In this document: in pieces, positions 16,483-25,612 of the stretch
How positions within the stretch are numbered: the first letter of the stretch is position 1
How the letters are laid out: each line of letters begins with the position of its first letter
DNA from: Hoeflea_A sp965216535
GTDB taxonomy: Bacteria; Pseudomonadota; Alphaproteobacteria; Rhizobiales; Rhizobiaceae
Direction of reading: 5' to 3'
Assembly: GCA_965216535.1 (NCBI GenBank)
Contig: OZ244175.1
Span: 5,456,001 to 5,520,000, forward strand
DNA: 64,000 nucleotides
Made by a program: the position numbers and the translations under genes
Notes under the pieces: model-generated
Database searches by the model: none
Told to the model about the DNA's origin: nothing
The model's input: only the letters and a program-made list of their open reading frames with translations

Positions 16483-17612
16483 GAGCGTCCGCTTGCCAGC
16501 GCTGCGCCCTCCGAAAGCGTCGTGAGCTTGGCGTAGGCGATTTCGGGATCGACGGCGCCGAAACCGGCAAACGTTCCGAAGCCGCAATCGGATCCGGCAA
16601 TAACGCGATCGGCACCGACAATCTGGGCAAAGCGGTCAATGCGTTGTGCAACCAGTTCCGGGTGCTCGACGAAATTGGTGGTGGTGTCGACAACCCCGGG
16701 GACCAGGATCCGATCATCGGGAATGTCCTGCCGCCGGTCGCGAAACACCGTCCATTCATGGGCGTGGCGCGGATTGGATGTTTCGAACAGGAGGTAGCGG
16801 GCCTTTGCCTTCATCAGAACGCCGAAGACCTTCTCCATTCCGATATCGCAGACGTGCGGCCCTTCATAATTTCCCCAGCAGATATGAATGCGTATCTTGT
16901 CCTGGGGAATATCGCGCAGCGCATGGTCAAGCGCTTCGATATGGCTTTCGGCGATCTTGACGAACTCCTCGTCGCTGAGATCGGCGAACAGCATGTGGCG
17001 AGAGAGAGCCAGGTCGGGACAATCGAGTTGCAGGTCGAGGCCACTGGCGACAATCGTTTCGTATTCATCCTTCATCGCATCGGCAAGTGCCGCCAGATAG
17101 GCCTCGCGGCTGGGATAGTGCTCGTTCTGCAGGAACAGCGATATCACTCCCGGCGAAGCCGCATTCATGAAGCCGCGTGAAACGCCGTGCTTGTCCATGG
17201 CCTGCTTCAGATTGGTGATGTCCTTGTTCAGTTCCCCCTGCCCCTTGGAGGTCACCTCGCCAGTACACATCGGCCTGGCATAGGTCGGCGTGCCGCCGGA
17301 ATTTGCCAGCCGCTCCAGGAAGCTCGGAAACAGTTTGAGGTCGGCTGGAGCGTTGCGGTCGCTGTCTCCGGAAAACCCGGTGTAGCGGTCCTTGACGTAG
17401 GTCGCATAGGAGATCTTCGAGGTCTCTCCATCCGAAACGATATCGACGCCTGCATCAACCTGCCGGCGAACCGTCTCGTCCACCGCGGCCGTCATTTCCG
17501 CATCGAATGCATCCTGGTCATAGTCTTCCTCGCGCTCTCGCGCGAAGATGAAATCGACCACACTCTGGGTCCGTGGCAGGGACCCGACATGGCTTGTCTG
17601 GATTTTTGTCAC
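16479..17612 (-). CDS. MetE C-domain-like methyltransferase (cobalamin-independent methionine synthase II family)
   Basis: 377-residue protein equivalent to only the catalytic C-terminal half of MetE. It begins with VTKIQTSHVGSLPRT (GTG start at 17612, four bases after the LacI stop). Zinc-type ligands are visible as HICWGNYEGPH (H and C) and GSDCGFGTF (C). DIVSDGETSKISYATYV is the substrate-side motif. Standalone proteins of this family transfer methyl or alkyl groups, or act on other thiols, and need not make methionine. Its place between a LacI regulator and a hydrolase suggests a dedicated catabolic methyl or alkyl transfer. The exact substrate is unknown. Confidence 0.85.
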   Translation of the reverse strand: MTKIQTSHVGSLPRTQSVVDFIFAREREEDYDQDAFDAEMTAAVDETVRRQVDAGVDIVSDGETSKISYATYVKDRYTGFSGDSDRNAPADLKLFPSFLERLANSGGTPTYARPMCTGEVTSKGQGELNKDITNLKQAMDKHGVSRGFMNAASPGVISLFLQNEHYPSREAYLAALADAMKDEYETIVASGLDLQLDCPDLALSRHMLFADLSDEEFVKIAESHIEALDHALRDIPQDKIRIHICWGNYEGPHVCDIGMEKVFGVLMKAKARYLLFETSNPRHAHEWTVFRDRRQDIPDDRILVPGVVDTTTNFVEHPELVAQRIDRFAQIVGADRVIAGSDCGFGTFAGFGAVDPEIAYAKLTTLSEGAALASGRS

Positions 17613-17616
17613 TGGC

Positions 17617-18645
17617 CTAATTCCTTCCGTCAATGCCCTCGGGTTTTCTGGCCGAGCTGCGGACAACCAGCGGCGCAGGAACCACGACCCGCTCCGGCTC
17701 CGCATCGGAGTTTTCAATCATCTCGATGAGAACCCGCACGGATTGCTCGACCATGAGATTGGCCCGCTGACGCACCGTCGTCAGGCCATAGGCCGGCCAC
17801 GCGGCCGGCGGCACGTCGTCGAAACCGACGACCGAAACGTCGTCAGGCACACGAAGACGGAGTTCGGTGCGCAGCGTATCCATGACCGCAAAGGCCATAT
17901 GATCGTTGGCAACGAAAACCGCATCCGGGCGGTCTTTGCGACCGAACATCCGACGGGTCGCATCCATCGCCTCTTCCTGGACGAAATTTCCGACCTCGCG
18001 CGCATAAAGCGCTGCCCCGCCTTCTGCCAGACCGTCGAGGAAACCACTTTCGCGATCCCGCTGCGTTGACGCCCCTTCCCAACCGGCGATGTAGCCGATG
18101 CGCTGGTGACCGCCAGCGAGCAGGAAGCGCGCAACGTCACGCCCGCCCTCATGATTGTCGGCGGTGACGCAAGACGTCTCGACGTCGTCCTGATAGCGGT
18201 TGAACAGCAGCACAGGAACGCCCGCCGCCTGACAGCGCTCGGTCAGGTCCGACGACAGTGCGACCGACGCGACGATGATGCCATCGACCTGATAATCGAG
18301 GATTTCCTGTACGACACCGTCGATATTGCCGGCCTTCTGGGACGCCATGAAAACCAGGATGTGATAGCCCTTGGCCTGCAGGGCATTGGAGAATTTTTCC
18401 AGCGCCTCTGGGTAGAAGTAGTTCTCCAGATAGGCGACGACGAGGCCGATAATGCGGCTGCGGCCAGTGATGAGCGATCGCGCCAGCACATTTGGCCGAT
18501 AACCGAGCTTGTCGGCGGCTGCGCGCACCTTTTTTATCGTCTGCGCCGAGGCGCTAGCGCCTGGTGTGAAAACGCGCGAGACAGCGGACTGGCTGACACC
18601 AGCCAACCGAGCCACATCCGTCGAGGTCGCCTTCTCCTGAGCCAT
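17617..18645 (-). CDS. LacI-family regulator
   Basis: 342-residue repressor-type protein. N-terminal HTH and hinge: STDVARLAGVSQSAVSRVFTPGASASAQTIKKVRAAADKLGYRPNVLARSL. A periplasmic-binding-like effector domain follows (RSRIIGLVVAYLENYFYPEALE ... RPDAVFVANDHMAFAVMDTLR ... VSVVGFDDVPPAAWPAYGLTTVRQ). It is inside the operon it probably controls, 61 bases after the ester-cyclase gene. The upstream TTTGCATACGAATGCAAA palindrome is the natural candidate operator. The effector is unknown. Confidence 0.93.
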   Translation of the reverse strand: MAQEKATSTDVARLAGVSQSAVSRVFTPGASASAQTIKKVRAAADKLGYRPNVLARSLITGRSRIIGLVVAYLENYFYPEALEKFSNALQAKGYHILVFMASQKAGNIDGVVQEILDYQVDGIIVASVALSSDLTERCQAAGVPVLLFNRYQDDVETSCVTADNHEGGRDVARFLLAGGHQRIGYIAGWEGASTQRDRESGFLDGLAEGGAALYAREVGNFVQEEAMDATRRMFGRKDRPDAVFVANDHMAFAVMDTLRTELRLRVPDDVSVVGFDDVPPAAWPAYGLTTVRQRANLMVEQSVRVLIEMIENSDAEPERVVVPAPLVVRSSARKPEGIDGRN

Positions 18646-18706
18646 CAGTCCGCTGCAAGCGCTACGCTGGTGACGGGGGCAAAGACAGGCCGGCGTGGTC
18701 TCACCG

Positions 18707-19756
18707 TCACGACAATGCCCTGCCCGTCACGGAATCAAATCCGATGCGCGCCTTGTTGAATTCCCGCAGCCGTTCGAACACGTCGACGCCGAGCTGGCGG
18801 TAGGCATCGAGCAGGTCAACCATCACCCAATTTTCGCGGATGAGGCCATTTTCGATGCGCCAGAAATCGAGCGAGCACATGGTGATCTTCTTGCTGTTTG
18901 GCGCGATGCCCATCCAGCCATCATTGGTGACAGTCTGGATCATGTTGGGCCAACCGGTGACGGCCGTATAGTTGCCGTCACCGAAGAAATGATAGGTGAC
19001 CTCGTCAACATATTGACCGCGATCGGGCATGCCACGAAGAAACGGGATCTGGTGCCAGTTTCGAAACCCCTCAATGCCACGACCGGTACCGATCCCCGAA
19101 GGCCCATACCAGCTCATTCTAGGATGCCAGAAGCGCTCCATCTCCATGACTTCCGGCCCGCCGAGGCTGGGATGCCTTTTCATGTGGTTGAGCATCTCGA
19201 CGATGTGAGCGCAGCTTTGGCCCGCCTGCTCCTCGTCCCAGGGGCCCGGCACCAGCCCGTCCTGAGTCGCAGGGCCAGGCACATGCCACTCGCGCCCCAA
19301 GGACGGCGCCATGGGCCATGCTCCTGCCTGGATCATGACCTCCGGAATGTCCCAGAGCGCCTGAATCTCGGTGACTTTTCCGTCCGCTATACGGAAGAAC
19401 TCATGAAACCGCATATGCATCTGATGCCCGGTGGGCGGAATATCGAGCCATGGGTGGGTGAATGTGCCGGTATAGTAGCCGCCGGCACCGACCCAGTCGT
19501 CGCCGTGTTCGGTGGGACCGGCCATGACAATGTAGTCGCGCCGCTCCAGGTCCGGGACGGCCCTCGCCAACGGGCCATAGGCCTTGTCGTACAACACCTG
19601 CGGTCCGTTCATTTCGCCGAGGGGATGGGCGAATCGGCACACCGCCTCCGGTGCCAATGCGGCGTCCAGCGCACTCCGCACACCGGCTTCGGTGAAGTCA
19701 TACATCGCCGCGCGCAAGGGCGCGATCAGCGTTTTGTTGGCCGTGTGGCGATCCAT
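18707..19756 (-). CDS. Ester-cyclase/SnoaL-like protein, two-domain
   Basis: 349-residue cytoplasmic protein. Two SnoaL/NTF2-like halves are visible: residues about 10-150 with GVRSALDAALAPEAVCRFAHPLGEMNG, GTFTHPWLDIPPTGHQMHMRFHEFFRIADGKVTE, and about 190-340 with HPRMSWYGPSGIGTGRGIEGF and ITMCSLDFWRIENGLIRENWVMVDLLD. The PTGH and ENWVMVD-type signatures are those of the polyketide-cyclase/ester-cyclase group. The reaction is not known. The ATG at 19756 has GGGGAGG just upstream; longer open extension is not supported. First gene of the LacI-controlled operon. Confidence 0.82.
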   Translation of the reverse strand: MDRHTANKTLIAPLRAAMYDFTEAGVRSALDAALAPEAVCRFAHPLGEMNGPQVLYDKAYGPLARAVPDLERRDYIVMAGPTEHGDDWVGAGGYYTGTFTHPWLDIPPTGHQMHMRFHEFFRIADGKVTEIQALWDIPEVMIQAGAWPMAPSLGREWHVPGPATQDGLVPGPWDEEQAGQSCAHIVEMLNHMKRHPSLGGPEVMEMERFWHPRMSWYGPSGIGTGRGIEGFRNWHQIPFLRGMPDRGQYVDEVTYHFFGDGNYTAVTGWPNMIQTVTNDGWMGIAPNSKKITMCSLDFWRIENGLIRENWVMVDLLDAYRQLGVDVFERLREFNKARIGFDSVTGRALS

Positions 19757-20225
19757 CAATCCTCCCCGCCTCCTGCGGTTCAGCTGCACCTCTTTGGCTT
19801 GTCCAGCGCAGCCGAGAAAGTCTATTTTGCATACGAATGCAAACGATAGGCCCGGTGGTATCGGTTTGGCAAGCGATTTTGCATTTCCAGAAAGGGCAAA
19901 GGCGTTTTTCGGCATTGCCCTTGCACAGATCACACCACCAGTCTCTTAACTCAACAGGCCAATGACAGCCGATCAGGGTCTCCAGGTGGTATCGGCCAGG
20001 ACGCCACAAGCACGAGCATGTTCGCTGCTTTCAATATGCCGTGGAAGCGCTTCGATCAGCTACAGGTGTATGACAGCCAAGGTTGCCGGATTAACGATGA
20101 AAAGCCGACGTGCTGTGGCTTCCTCCAACAGCCAAAAGTTCACACAGCCACCTGCCCACTGCGCACTCCCACCTGATCTTCGACCAGGCCAAGCCCAGGA
20201 TAATTTCGCTCTGCGGACGGGCCTG
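19757..20225. other. 469-base intergenic region before ester-cyclase operon
   Basis: Apart from the LacI-type palindrome at 19826-19843 and the leader of the ester-cyclase gene, I see no convincing coding sequence, RNA gene or terminator. Short open frames here lack ribosome sites and recognisable motifs. Confidence 0.6.
19826..19843. promoter_or_regulatory. LacI-type operator palindrome
   Basis: TTTGCATACGAATGCAAA has perfect 7-base arms around a central ACGA with the CG step common in LacI/PurR-family operators. It lies 70 bases before the ester-cyclase ATG, the head of the operon that includes the LacI gene. A partial copy, ATTTTGCATTT, occurs near 19876-19886. Confidence 0.72.
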
Positions 20226-20969
20226 TCAGTGCGTGATGACTTGATCCAGGAAATTGCGAGTGCGTTCGTTCTTGGGGTTGTCGAAGAAGTTGTCGGGGCT
20301 GTCTTCTTCGATAATCTCGCCTGCATCCATGAATATCACCCGGTCCGCCACCTTGCGTGCGAAACCCATTTCGTGGGTGACGCATATCATCGTCATGCCC
20401 TCCTGCGCGAGCGTCACCATGACGTCCAGCACCTCACCGATCATCTCCGGGTCAAGCGCCGAGGTCGGCTCGTCGAAAAGCAGAATGTCGGGTTTCATGC
20501 ACAAGGAGCGCGCAATCGCCACTCGCTGCTGCTGACCGCCCGACAACTGTCCCGGATATTTCGGTGCCTGGTTGGCGATCTGCACCTTTTCAAGATACAT
20601 CATCGCGGTTTCCTCGGCCTCTGACGCTGATATCTTTCGCGCCAGCATCGGCGCCAGGGTGCAATTCTCCAAAATGGTCAGATGCGGAAACAGGTTGAAG
20701 TGCTGGAACACCATCCCGACGTCCTGGCGCAGCTTGTCGATGGCCGGGTCGTCGGCACTGATCGGGTGGCCGTTGATCTCGATCAGACCCGACTGATGTT
20801 CCTCGAGCTGATTGATGGTGCGGATCATGGTGGATTTGCCGGATCCTGAAGGACCGCAAACCACGATCTTCTCACCCGGAGCAACCGTCAAATTGATGTC
20901 CTTCAGAGCATGAAACGCTCCGTAGTACTTTTCCACGTTGATCATTCTGACTGCGGGTGTCTGTGTCAT
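20226..20969 (-). CDS. Polar amino-acid ABC transporter ATP-binding protein (AapP/GlnQ type)
   Basis: 247-residue ATPase. Walker A CGPSGSGKST near residue 40, then IRTINQLEEHQSGLIEING, Q-loop MVFQHFNLFPHLT, signature LSGGQQQRVAIARSL, Walker B ILLFDEPTSALDPE and H-loop VTHEMGFARKVADR. No permease or binding-protein gene adjoins it; the matching binding protein and two permeases are 15 kb away at 35487-38800, while this gene closes the flavin-oxidase/HyuAB operon, 10 bases after ridA. The start at 20969 has GAGAGG upstream. It most likely powers that split Aap-type transporter. Confidence 0.92.
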   Translation of the reverse strand: MTQTPAVRMINVEKYYGAFHALKDINLTVAPGEKIVVCGPSGSGKSTMIRTINQLEEHQSGLIEINGHPISADDPAIDKLRQDVGMVFQHFNLFPHLTILENCTLAPMLARKISASEAEETAMMYLEKVQIANQAPKYPGQLSGGQQQRVAIARSLCMKPDILLFDEPTSALDPEMIGEVLDVMVTLAQEGMTMICVTHEMGFARKVADRVIFMDAGEIIEEDSPDNFFDNPKNERTRNFLDQVITH

Positions 20970-20979
20970 GGTCGCCTCT

Positions 20980-21324
20980 CTAGCTCTTTGTTGCCGCCAC
21001 GATGATGATTTCCACCTTGAGAACGTCCCTTGCCAAACGGGCTTCACCACAGGCGCGCGCCGGTGCGTGACCGTCCGGCACCCAGGCATCCCAAACCGCG
21101 TTCATTTCGCTGAAATCGGCCATGTCGGCGAGCCAGATGGTCGCCTGCAGGATGTGCTCGCGATCGGAGCCGGCCTGGTCCAGAAGCGCATCGATCCTCG
21201 CAAGGCAATCCCTGGTCTGCTCGGCGACCGTCTCGCCGTCGCCGACCTGGCCGCTGAGATAGGCGACGCCGTTGTGTTTGACGATTTTCGACATGCGTCG
21301 GCCGGTTTCGAGCCGCTCGATCAT
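20980..21324 (-). CDS. Rid-family (RidA-like) enamine/imine deaminase
   Basis: 114-residue protein of the RidA/YjgF family; these trimers hydrolyse reactive enamines and imines formed by PLP lyases and flavin amine oxidases. Visible marks are GVAYLSGQVGDGETVAEQTRDCLARIDALLDQAGSD and the C-terminal HAPARACGEARLARDVLKVEIIIVAA, where the conserved arginine and glutamate of the active site are expected. It overlaps prpE by 4 bases (ATGA). In this operon it could clear 2-aminoacrylate or 2-aminocrotonate made by the nearby C-S lyase, or imines from the flavin oxidase. Confidence 0.85.
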   Translation of the reverse strand: MIERLETGRRMSKIVKHNGVAYLSGQVGDGETVAEQTRDCLARIDALLDQAGSDREHILQATIWLADMADFSEMNAVWDAWVPDGHAPARACGEARLARDVLKVEIIIVAATKS

Positions 21325-23222
21325 GACAATAGTCCTCTGCTTTTCAACGTATCCGCGATCTCTACAAGAATGGCCGGATCGTCGATCGCGGCCGGCATCT
21401 TGAAGTCCTGACGATCTGCGATCTTCTGCATCGTGCCGCGCAGCACCTTGCCGGAGCGGGTCTTTGGCAGCCGCTTCACCGCGATGGCTGTCTTGAATGC
21501 CGCAACGGCGCCGATCTTCTGTCGCACCAGCGCCACCAGTTCCTGCTCCAGCGAAGCCGCTTCCCGGTCCACGCCGTCATTGACCACATAGAAGCCCAGC
21601 GGCATCTGCCCCTTCAACGCATCCGCCACACCCACCACAGCGCATTCGGCGATGTCCGGGTGGGCGCCAATGACCTCTTCCATCGCGCCGGTGGACAGTC
21701 TATGGCCCGCCACATTGATGATGTCGTCGGTGCGCGCCATGATGAAGACGTATCCGTCCTCGTCGATCAGGCCGGCATCCGACGTGGCGTAGTAACCCGG
21801 AAATTCTTCGAGATAGCTTTCGCGGAATCGCGCCTCGGCGTTCCACAGCGTTGGAAAACCCGATGGCGGAAGGGGCAGTTTGCAGACGATGTTGCCCAAA
21901 GTTCCAGGGCTTACTTCATGGCCATCGTCGTCCAGAACGCGGATGTCGTATCCCGGCATGGGAACCCCGGGCGACCCGTATTTCACGGGCAACTGCCCCA
22001 GCCCTACCGGGTTGCCGGACATCGCCCAACCGGTTTCGGTCTGCCACCAGTGGTCTATAACGGGTCTATCGAGTTTCTCTTCGGCCCACTGGATCGTCGC
22101 CGGGTCGGAGCGTTCGCCCGCCAGAAACAGCGTCCGGAACTGCGACAGATCGTATTTGCCGATCAGCGATCCGGTCGGGTCTTCCTTCTTGATCGCGCGG
22201 AAGGCCGTCGGCGCGGTAAAGAGCGCGGTGACCTCGTGGTCCTGAATCACTCTCCAGAACGCACCGGCATTGGGAGTGCCGACCGGCTTGCCCTCGTAGA
22301 CCACCGTGGCGCATCCGTGAAACAACGGCCCATAGCAGATGTAGGAATGGCCAACGACCCAACCCACGTCGGATGCCGCCCAGAACACCTCTCCGGGCTT
22401 CAGACCGTAGTGGTATTCCATCGACCAACGCAGCGCCACCATGTGCCCGCCATTGTCGCGCACGACGCCTTTCGGCTGGCCTGTCGTGCCAGACGTATAG
22501 AGAATGTAGAGCGGATCGGTTGCCGCGACCGGAACGCATTCGGTTGTCCTGCCGGCGGCTTTAGCCGCGCCGACAGCCTGGCCGTAGTCGATATCGCGCT
22601 CGGCGATCAGCTCACAGGTTCTGGTTTCCCGCTGCAGGACAAGGCAATGGTCGGGCTTGCTGAAAGAAATCTCGATCGCCTCGTCGAGAAGCGGTTTGTA
22701 TTCGATCACGCGGCTCGGCTCGATCCCGCAGGAGGCCGATACGATCAACTTCGGCGCGGCATCGTCGATGCGGGTCGCCAATTCGTTGGCTGCAAATCCG
22801 CCGAAAACCACCGAGTGAACGGCGCCCAGCCGGGCCGAGGCCAACATGGCGAAGATCGCCTCGGGCACCATCGGCATGTAGATGATCACCCGGTCGCCCT
22901 TGCCGACGCCGTAATCGCGCATGACAGATGCAAGCGCGCCCACCTCGGCCTGCAGGTCGTTGAACGAATAGAGTGCCGTCGCGCCGGTCACCGGGCTGTC
23001 ATAGATCAGCGCCTTGCGGTCGCCATGACCCGCTTCCAAGTGTCGGTCGACGGCGTTCCAACAGGTGTTGCAGGAGGCGCCGGCGAACCAGCGGCCATAG
23101 GCACCCATGTCCGGATCGAAGACCCGGTCGGCCGGTGTGAACCAGTCGATGTCTTCGGCCGCGGCGGCCCAGAAGCCCTCCGGGTCGGCCTGCCAACTGG
23201 CATATGTTTGCGCGTAACTCAT
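21321..23222 (-). CDS. prpE: Propionyl-CoA synthetase-like acyl-CoA ligase
   Basis: 633-residue AMP-forming acyl-CoA synthetase, normal length for PrpE. LYILYTSGTTGQPKGVVRDNGGH is the ATP-binding P-loop motif, SDVGWVVGHSYICYGPL and DHWWQTETGWAM are the A5-type motifs, and LPKTRSGKVLRGTM holds the catalytic lysine near the C-terminus. It would activate propionate or another short-chain acid, a product expected if 2-oxobutanoate-type acids are formed in the pathway. The ATG at 23222 overlaps the SDR stop (ATGA); the longer upstream open frame is rejected as it lies in the SDR gene. Confidence 0.92.
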   Translation of the reverse strand: MSYAQTYASWQADPEGFWAAAAEDIDWFTPADRVFDPDMGAYGRWFAGASCNTCWNAVDRHLEAGHGDRKALIYDSPVTGATALYSFNDLQAEVGALASVMRDYGVGKGDRVIIYMPMVPEAIFAMLASARLGAVHSVVFGGFAANELATRIDDAAPKLIVSASCGIEPSRVIEYKPLLDEAIEISFSKPDHCLVLQRETRTCELIAERDIDYGQAVGAAKAAGRTTECVPVAATDPLYILYTSGTTGQPKGVVRDNGGHMVALRWSMEYHYGLKPGEVFWAASDVGWVVGHSYICYGPLFHGCATVVYEGKPVGTPNAGAFWRVIQDHEVTALFTAPTAFRAIKKEDPTGSLIGKYDLSQFRTLFLAGERSDPATIQWAEEKLDRPVIDHWWQTETGWAMSGNPVGLGQLPVKYGSPGVPMPGYDIRVLDDDGHEVSPGTLGNIVCKLPLPPSGFPTLWNAEARFRESYLEEFPGYYATSDAGLIDEDGYVFIMARTDDIINVAGHRLSTGAMEEVIGAHPDIAECAVVGVADALKGQMPLGFYVVNDGVDREAASLEQELVALVRQKIGAVAAFKTAIAVKRLPKTRSGKVLRGTMQKIADRQDFKMPAAIDDPAILVEIADTLKSRGLLS

Positions 23223-23959
23223 GAGACCACGTAGTTCAGGCCAAGCCGACCGCCATCGACATAGATCGTCTCGCCGGTGACGTAGCTGGATTTTGCGGAG
23301 CAGAGAAATGCCACGACATCGCCAATTTCGCGCGCGGAGCCGGCACGCCCGAGCGGCGTGCGGGACATGGCCATCTTGAAGGCTTCGGGATTGGCGTTGA
23401 CGCCCGCCATCATCTCGGTGTCGATCGAGCCGGGTCCCACAGCGTTGACGCGAATGTTGTGCCTCGCCAGTGCCAGTGCGGCCGCCTTGGTCAACTGCAT
23501 CACGCCACCCTTGGAGGCGCAATAGGCCGGGATGGCAGGGATCGCGACCTGCGCATTGATCGAGGACATGTTGACGATGGCACCCTCGATGCCTTTGTCG
23601 ACCATGGTCCTGGCGGCTCGCTGGGTGGCGACGAACAGGCCACGCAGGTTGACGGCCATGACGGTGTCGAATGCCGCGAGGTCATAGGTCAGGAAATCGC
23701 CCGGCATCGCGATCCCGGCATTGTTGACCAAGGCAGATACCGGTCCAAATTCGTCCTCGATCCTATCGAACATGGCGCTGATGGCTTCCACATCGCCCAT
23801 GTCGCAGACCATGCCGACTCCATCGCACGAGGCCGCGGCATCGTGGACACTGTCCTTCACATCGGCCAAAACGACCCTATAGCCATCCGCTGCCAGCGCT
23901 TCCGCGCAGGCAAGACCGATGCCCTGCGCCGCACCGCTGACAAGTGCGATTGGTGCCAT
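23219..23959 (-). CDS. SDR-family oxidoreductase (operon with HyuAB)
   Basis: 246-residue classical SDR. ALVSGAAQGIGLACAEAL is the cofactor loop, NNAGIAMPGD the NNAG motif, GAIVNMSSINAQ the serine strand and YCASKGGVM the YxxxK site; IRVNAVGPGSIDTEMM is the PG motif. It probably oxidises a hydroxyl group in the pathway served by the operon. It starts 3 bases after hyuB and overlaps prpE, so translation is coupled. The substrate is unknown. Confidence 0.9.
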   Translation of the reverse strand: MAPIALVSGAAQGIGLACAEALAADGYRVVLADVKDSVHDAAASCDGVGMVCDMGDVEAISAMFDRIEDEFGPVSALVNNAGIAMPGDFLTYDLAAFDTVMAVNLRGLFVATQRAARTMVDKGIEGAIVNMSSINAQVAIPAIPAYCASKGGVMQLTKAAALALARHNIRVNAVGPGSIDTEMMAGVNANPEAFKMAMSRTPLGRAGSAREIGDVVAFLCSAKSSYVTGETIYVDGGRLGLNYVVS

Positions 23960-23962
23960 GAT

Positions 23963-25609
23963 CTACTCCTCAAATCCGTAATCTGTTCGCGCCTGATCGG
24001 CGGTGATGAATCCAGCGGCAATGTCCCGGGCGATGGCATCGCGATCACGTGATCTCGGATCTCCATAACCGCCGCCACCGGGCAGACTCAGCCTGAGCCG
24101 CTGCCCGTTTTTGACAAGCTGCCGACCTTTCGAGCGGAGCCTGGTTCCGTCGGCCAGTTCGACGGCGCCGGCGCCACCGGGCAGTCCTCCGTCCCGCCCG
24201 CGCGCCGGGTTTTCAACCCGGTCGAACATGGCGTTGAAATAGAAATCGTAACCCTCGCGCGGCTCGATCTCGATCACCTGCCCCAATCCGCCGCGCAAGG
24301 CGCCGGCGCCGCCTGAGCCCTCGCGGAGATCCTTGCGCCAGACCGTGATCGGTCCGACATGCTCGGTCGCCTCGACGCTCATGGTCGAGACCCCGGATGG
24401 AAAGGCGGTGGCGCTGAGACCGTCATGGGCAGGACGCGCACCGGTCCCACCGGAATTGAACATGAGAACCTCGCGGTTCGGGAGCCCACTCGCCGGATTG
24501 GAGGCACGCGCTGAGATCTGGATGTTCCAGAGAGCGCTGGCACCTTCCGAGGGCACGGTGTTCGGCATGGCCTGGTGCAAGGCACCGAGCACCACATCCG
24601 GCACCAGATGCCCCATCACATGGCGCACTGAAACCGGCGCCGGTCGGCTGGCCGCCAAAATGCAGCCCTCCGGTGCCGTGATGCGGAACGGTTCGAGTGA
24701 ACCGGTGTTGTTCGGCACTTCGGGCGCAATGGCGCATTTGAGCGCGTAGCAGGCATAGGCGCGGGTATAGACCTCGGGGCAGTTGACACCGAACCGGCTC
24801 ATGCCGGATGTCCCGTCGAAATCGGCGGTCAGTTGGTCGCCGTCGATCCGTAGCGTCACTTCCATATGCACCGGCGCGTCGTAGCCATCGACCTGCATCG
24901 TCTCGCGATAGGTTCCGGACGGCACTTTGGAGATCGCCTCAAGCGTTGCCCGGCGGCTGGTCTCGATGATGAAGTCAGAGAGCGATTGCAGATCGTCGAT
25001 ATTGAATTCGTCCATCATCGCCTGAAGCCGGCGATTGCCTGCTTCATTGCAAGCGGCCAGCGAATACATGTCGCCCACCGTCTGTTCCGGCGTGCGCACA
25101 TTGGCGCGAATAATGTCGATCAGCAGTGGCTGAACCTCGCCTCTTTCAGCGAATTTGGTGATTGGGATCAGCAGGCCTTCCTCGAACACCTCGTTGCCGT
25201 CCGGACCGAAACCACGTCCGCCGATGTCGACGACATGGGCCGTGCAGGCGAAGTATCCGATGTGCAAACCCTTGCGGAAGACCGGAGTGACCACGGTGAT
25301 GTCATGCAGGTGACCGGTACCGAGCCAGGGATCGTTGGTGATGTAAACGTCCCCTTCGAACGTGTTTTGCGACCCGATTCTGTCGGCAAAATGGGTGACA
25401 CTTTCGGCCATCGCATTGACGTGCCCCGGCGTGCCCGTCACCGCCTGGGCCATCATCCTACCGTGCCGGTCGAACAGGCCTGCCGACAGGTCGCCCGCCT
25501 CGCGGACGCTTGTCGAAAATGCCGTCCGGATCAGAGTGGTGGCCTGCTCTTCCACCACCGCAATCAAACGGCTCCACATGATCTGATGGTCAATGGCTGT
25601 CGAGCTCAT
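23963..25609 (-). CDS. Hydantoinase B/oxoprolinase-family subunit
   Basis: 548-residue HyuB-type protein. It begins AIDHQIMWSRLIAVVEEQATTLIRTAFSTSVREAGDLSAGLFD and shows VYITNDPWLGTGHLHDITVVTPVF and YRETMQVDGYDAPVHMEV, all typical. The C-terminal GDPRSRDRDAIARDIAAGFITADQARTDYG is also typical. With HyuA it forms an ATP-dependent amidohydrolase opening a cyclic amide (hydantoin, 5-oxoproline or a related lactam). It starts 3 bases after hyuA in the operon. The ring substrate cannot be told from sequence. Confidence 0.92.
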   Translation of the reverse strand: MSSTAIDHQIMWSRLIAVVEEQATTLIRTAFSTSVREAGDLSAGLFDRHGRMMAQAVTGTPGHVNAMAESVTHFADRIGSQNTFEGDVYITNDPWLGTGHLHDITVVTPVFRKGLHIGYFACTAHVVDIGGRGFGPDGNEVFEEGLLIPITKFAERGEVQPLLIDIIRANVRTPEQTVGDMYSLAACNEAGNRRLQAMMDEFNIDDLQSLSDFIIETSRRATLEAISKVPSGTYRETMQVDGYDAPVHMEVTLRIDGDQLTADFDGTSGMSRFGVNCPEVYTRAYACYALKCAIAPEVPNNTGSLEPFRITAPEGCILAASRPAPVSVRHVMGHLVPDVVLGALHQAMPNTVPSEGASALWNIQISARASNPASGLPNREVLMFNSGGTGARPAHDGLSATAFPSGVSTMSVEATEHVGPITVWRKDLREGSGGAGALRGGLGQVIEIEPREGYDFYFNAMFDRVENPARGRDGGLPGGAGAVELADGTRLRSKGRQLVKNGQRLRLSLPGGGGYGDPRSRDRDAIARDIAAGFITADQARTDYGFEE

Positions 25610-25612
25610 CGC

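Noticed and set aside
21660..23234. 524-codon plus-strand frame opposite prpE
   Set aside because: Antisense shadow of prpE, whose motifs are complete; no ribosome site or domains.
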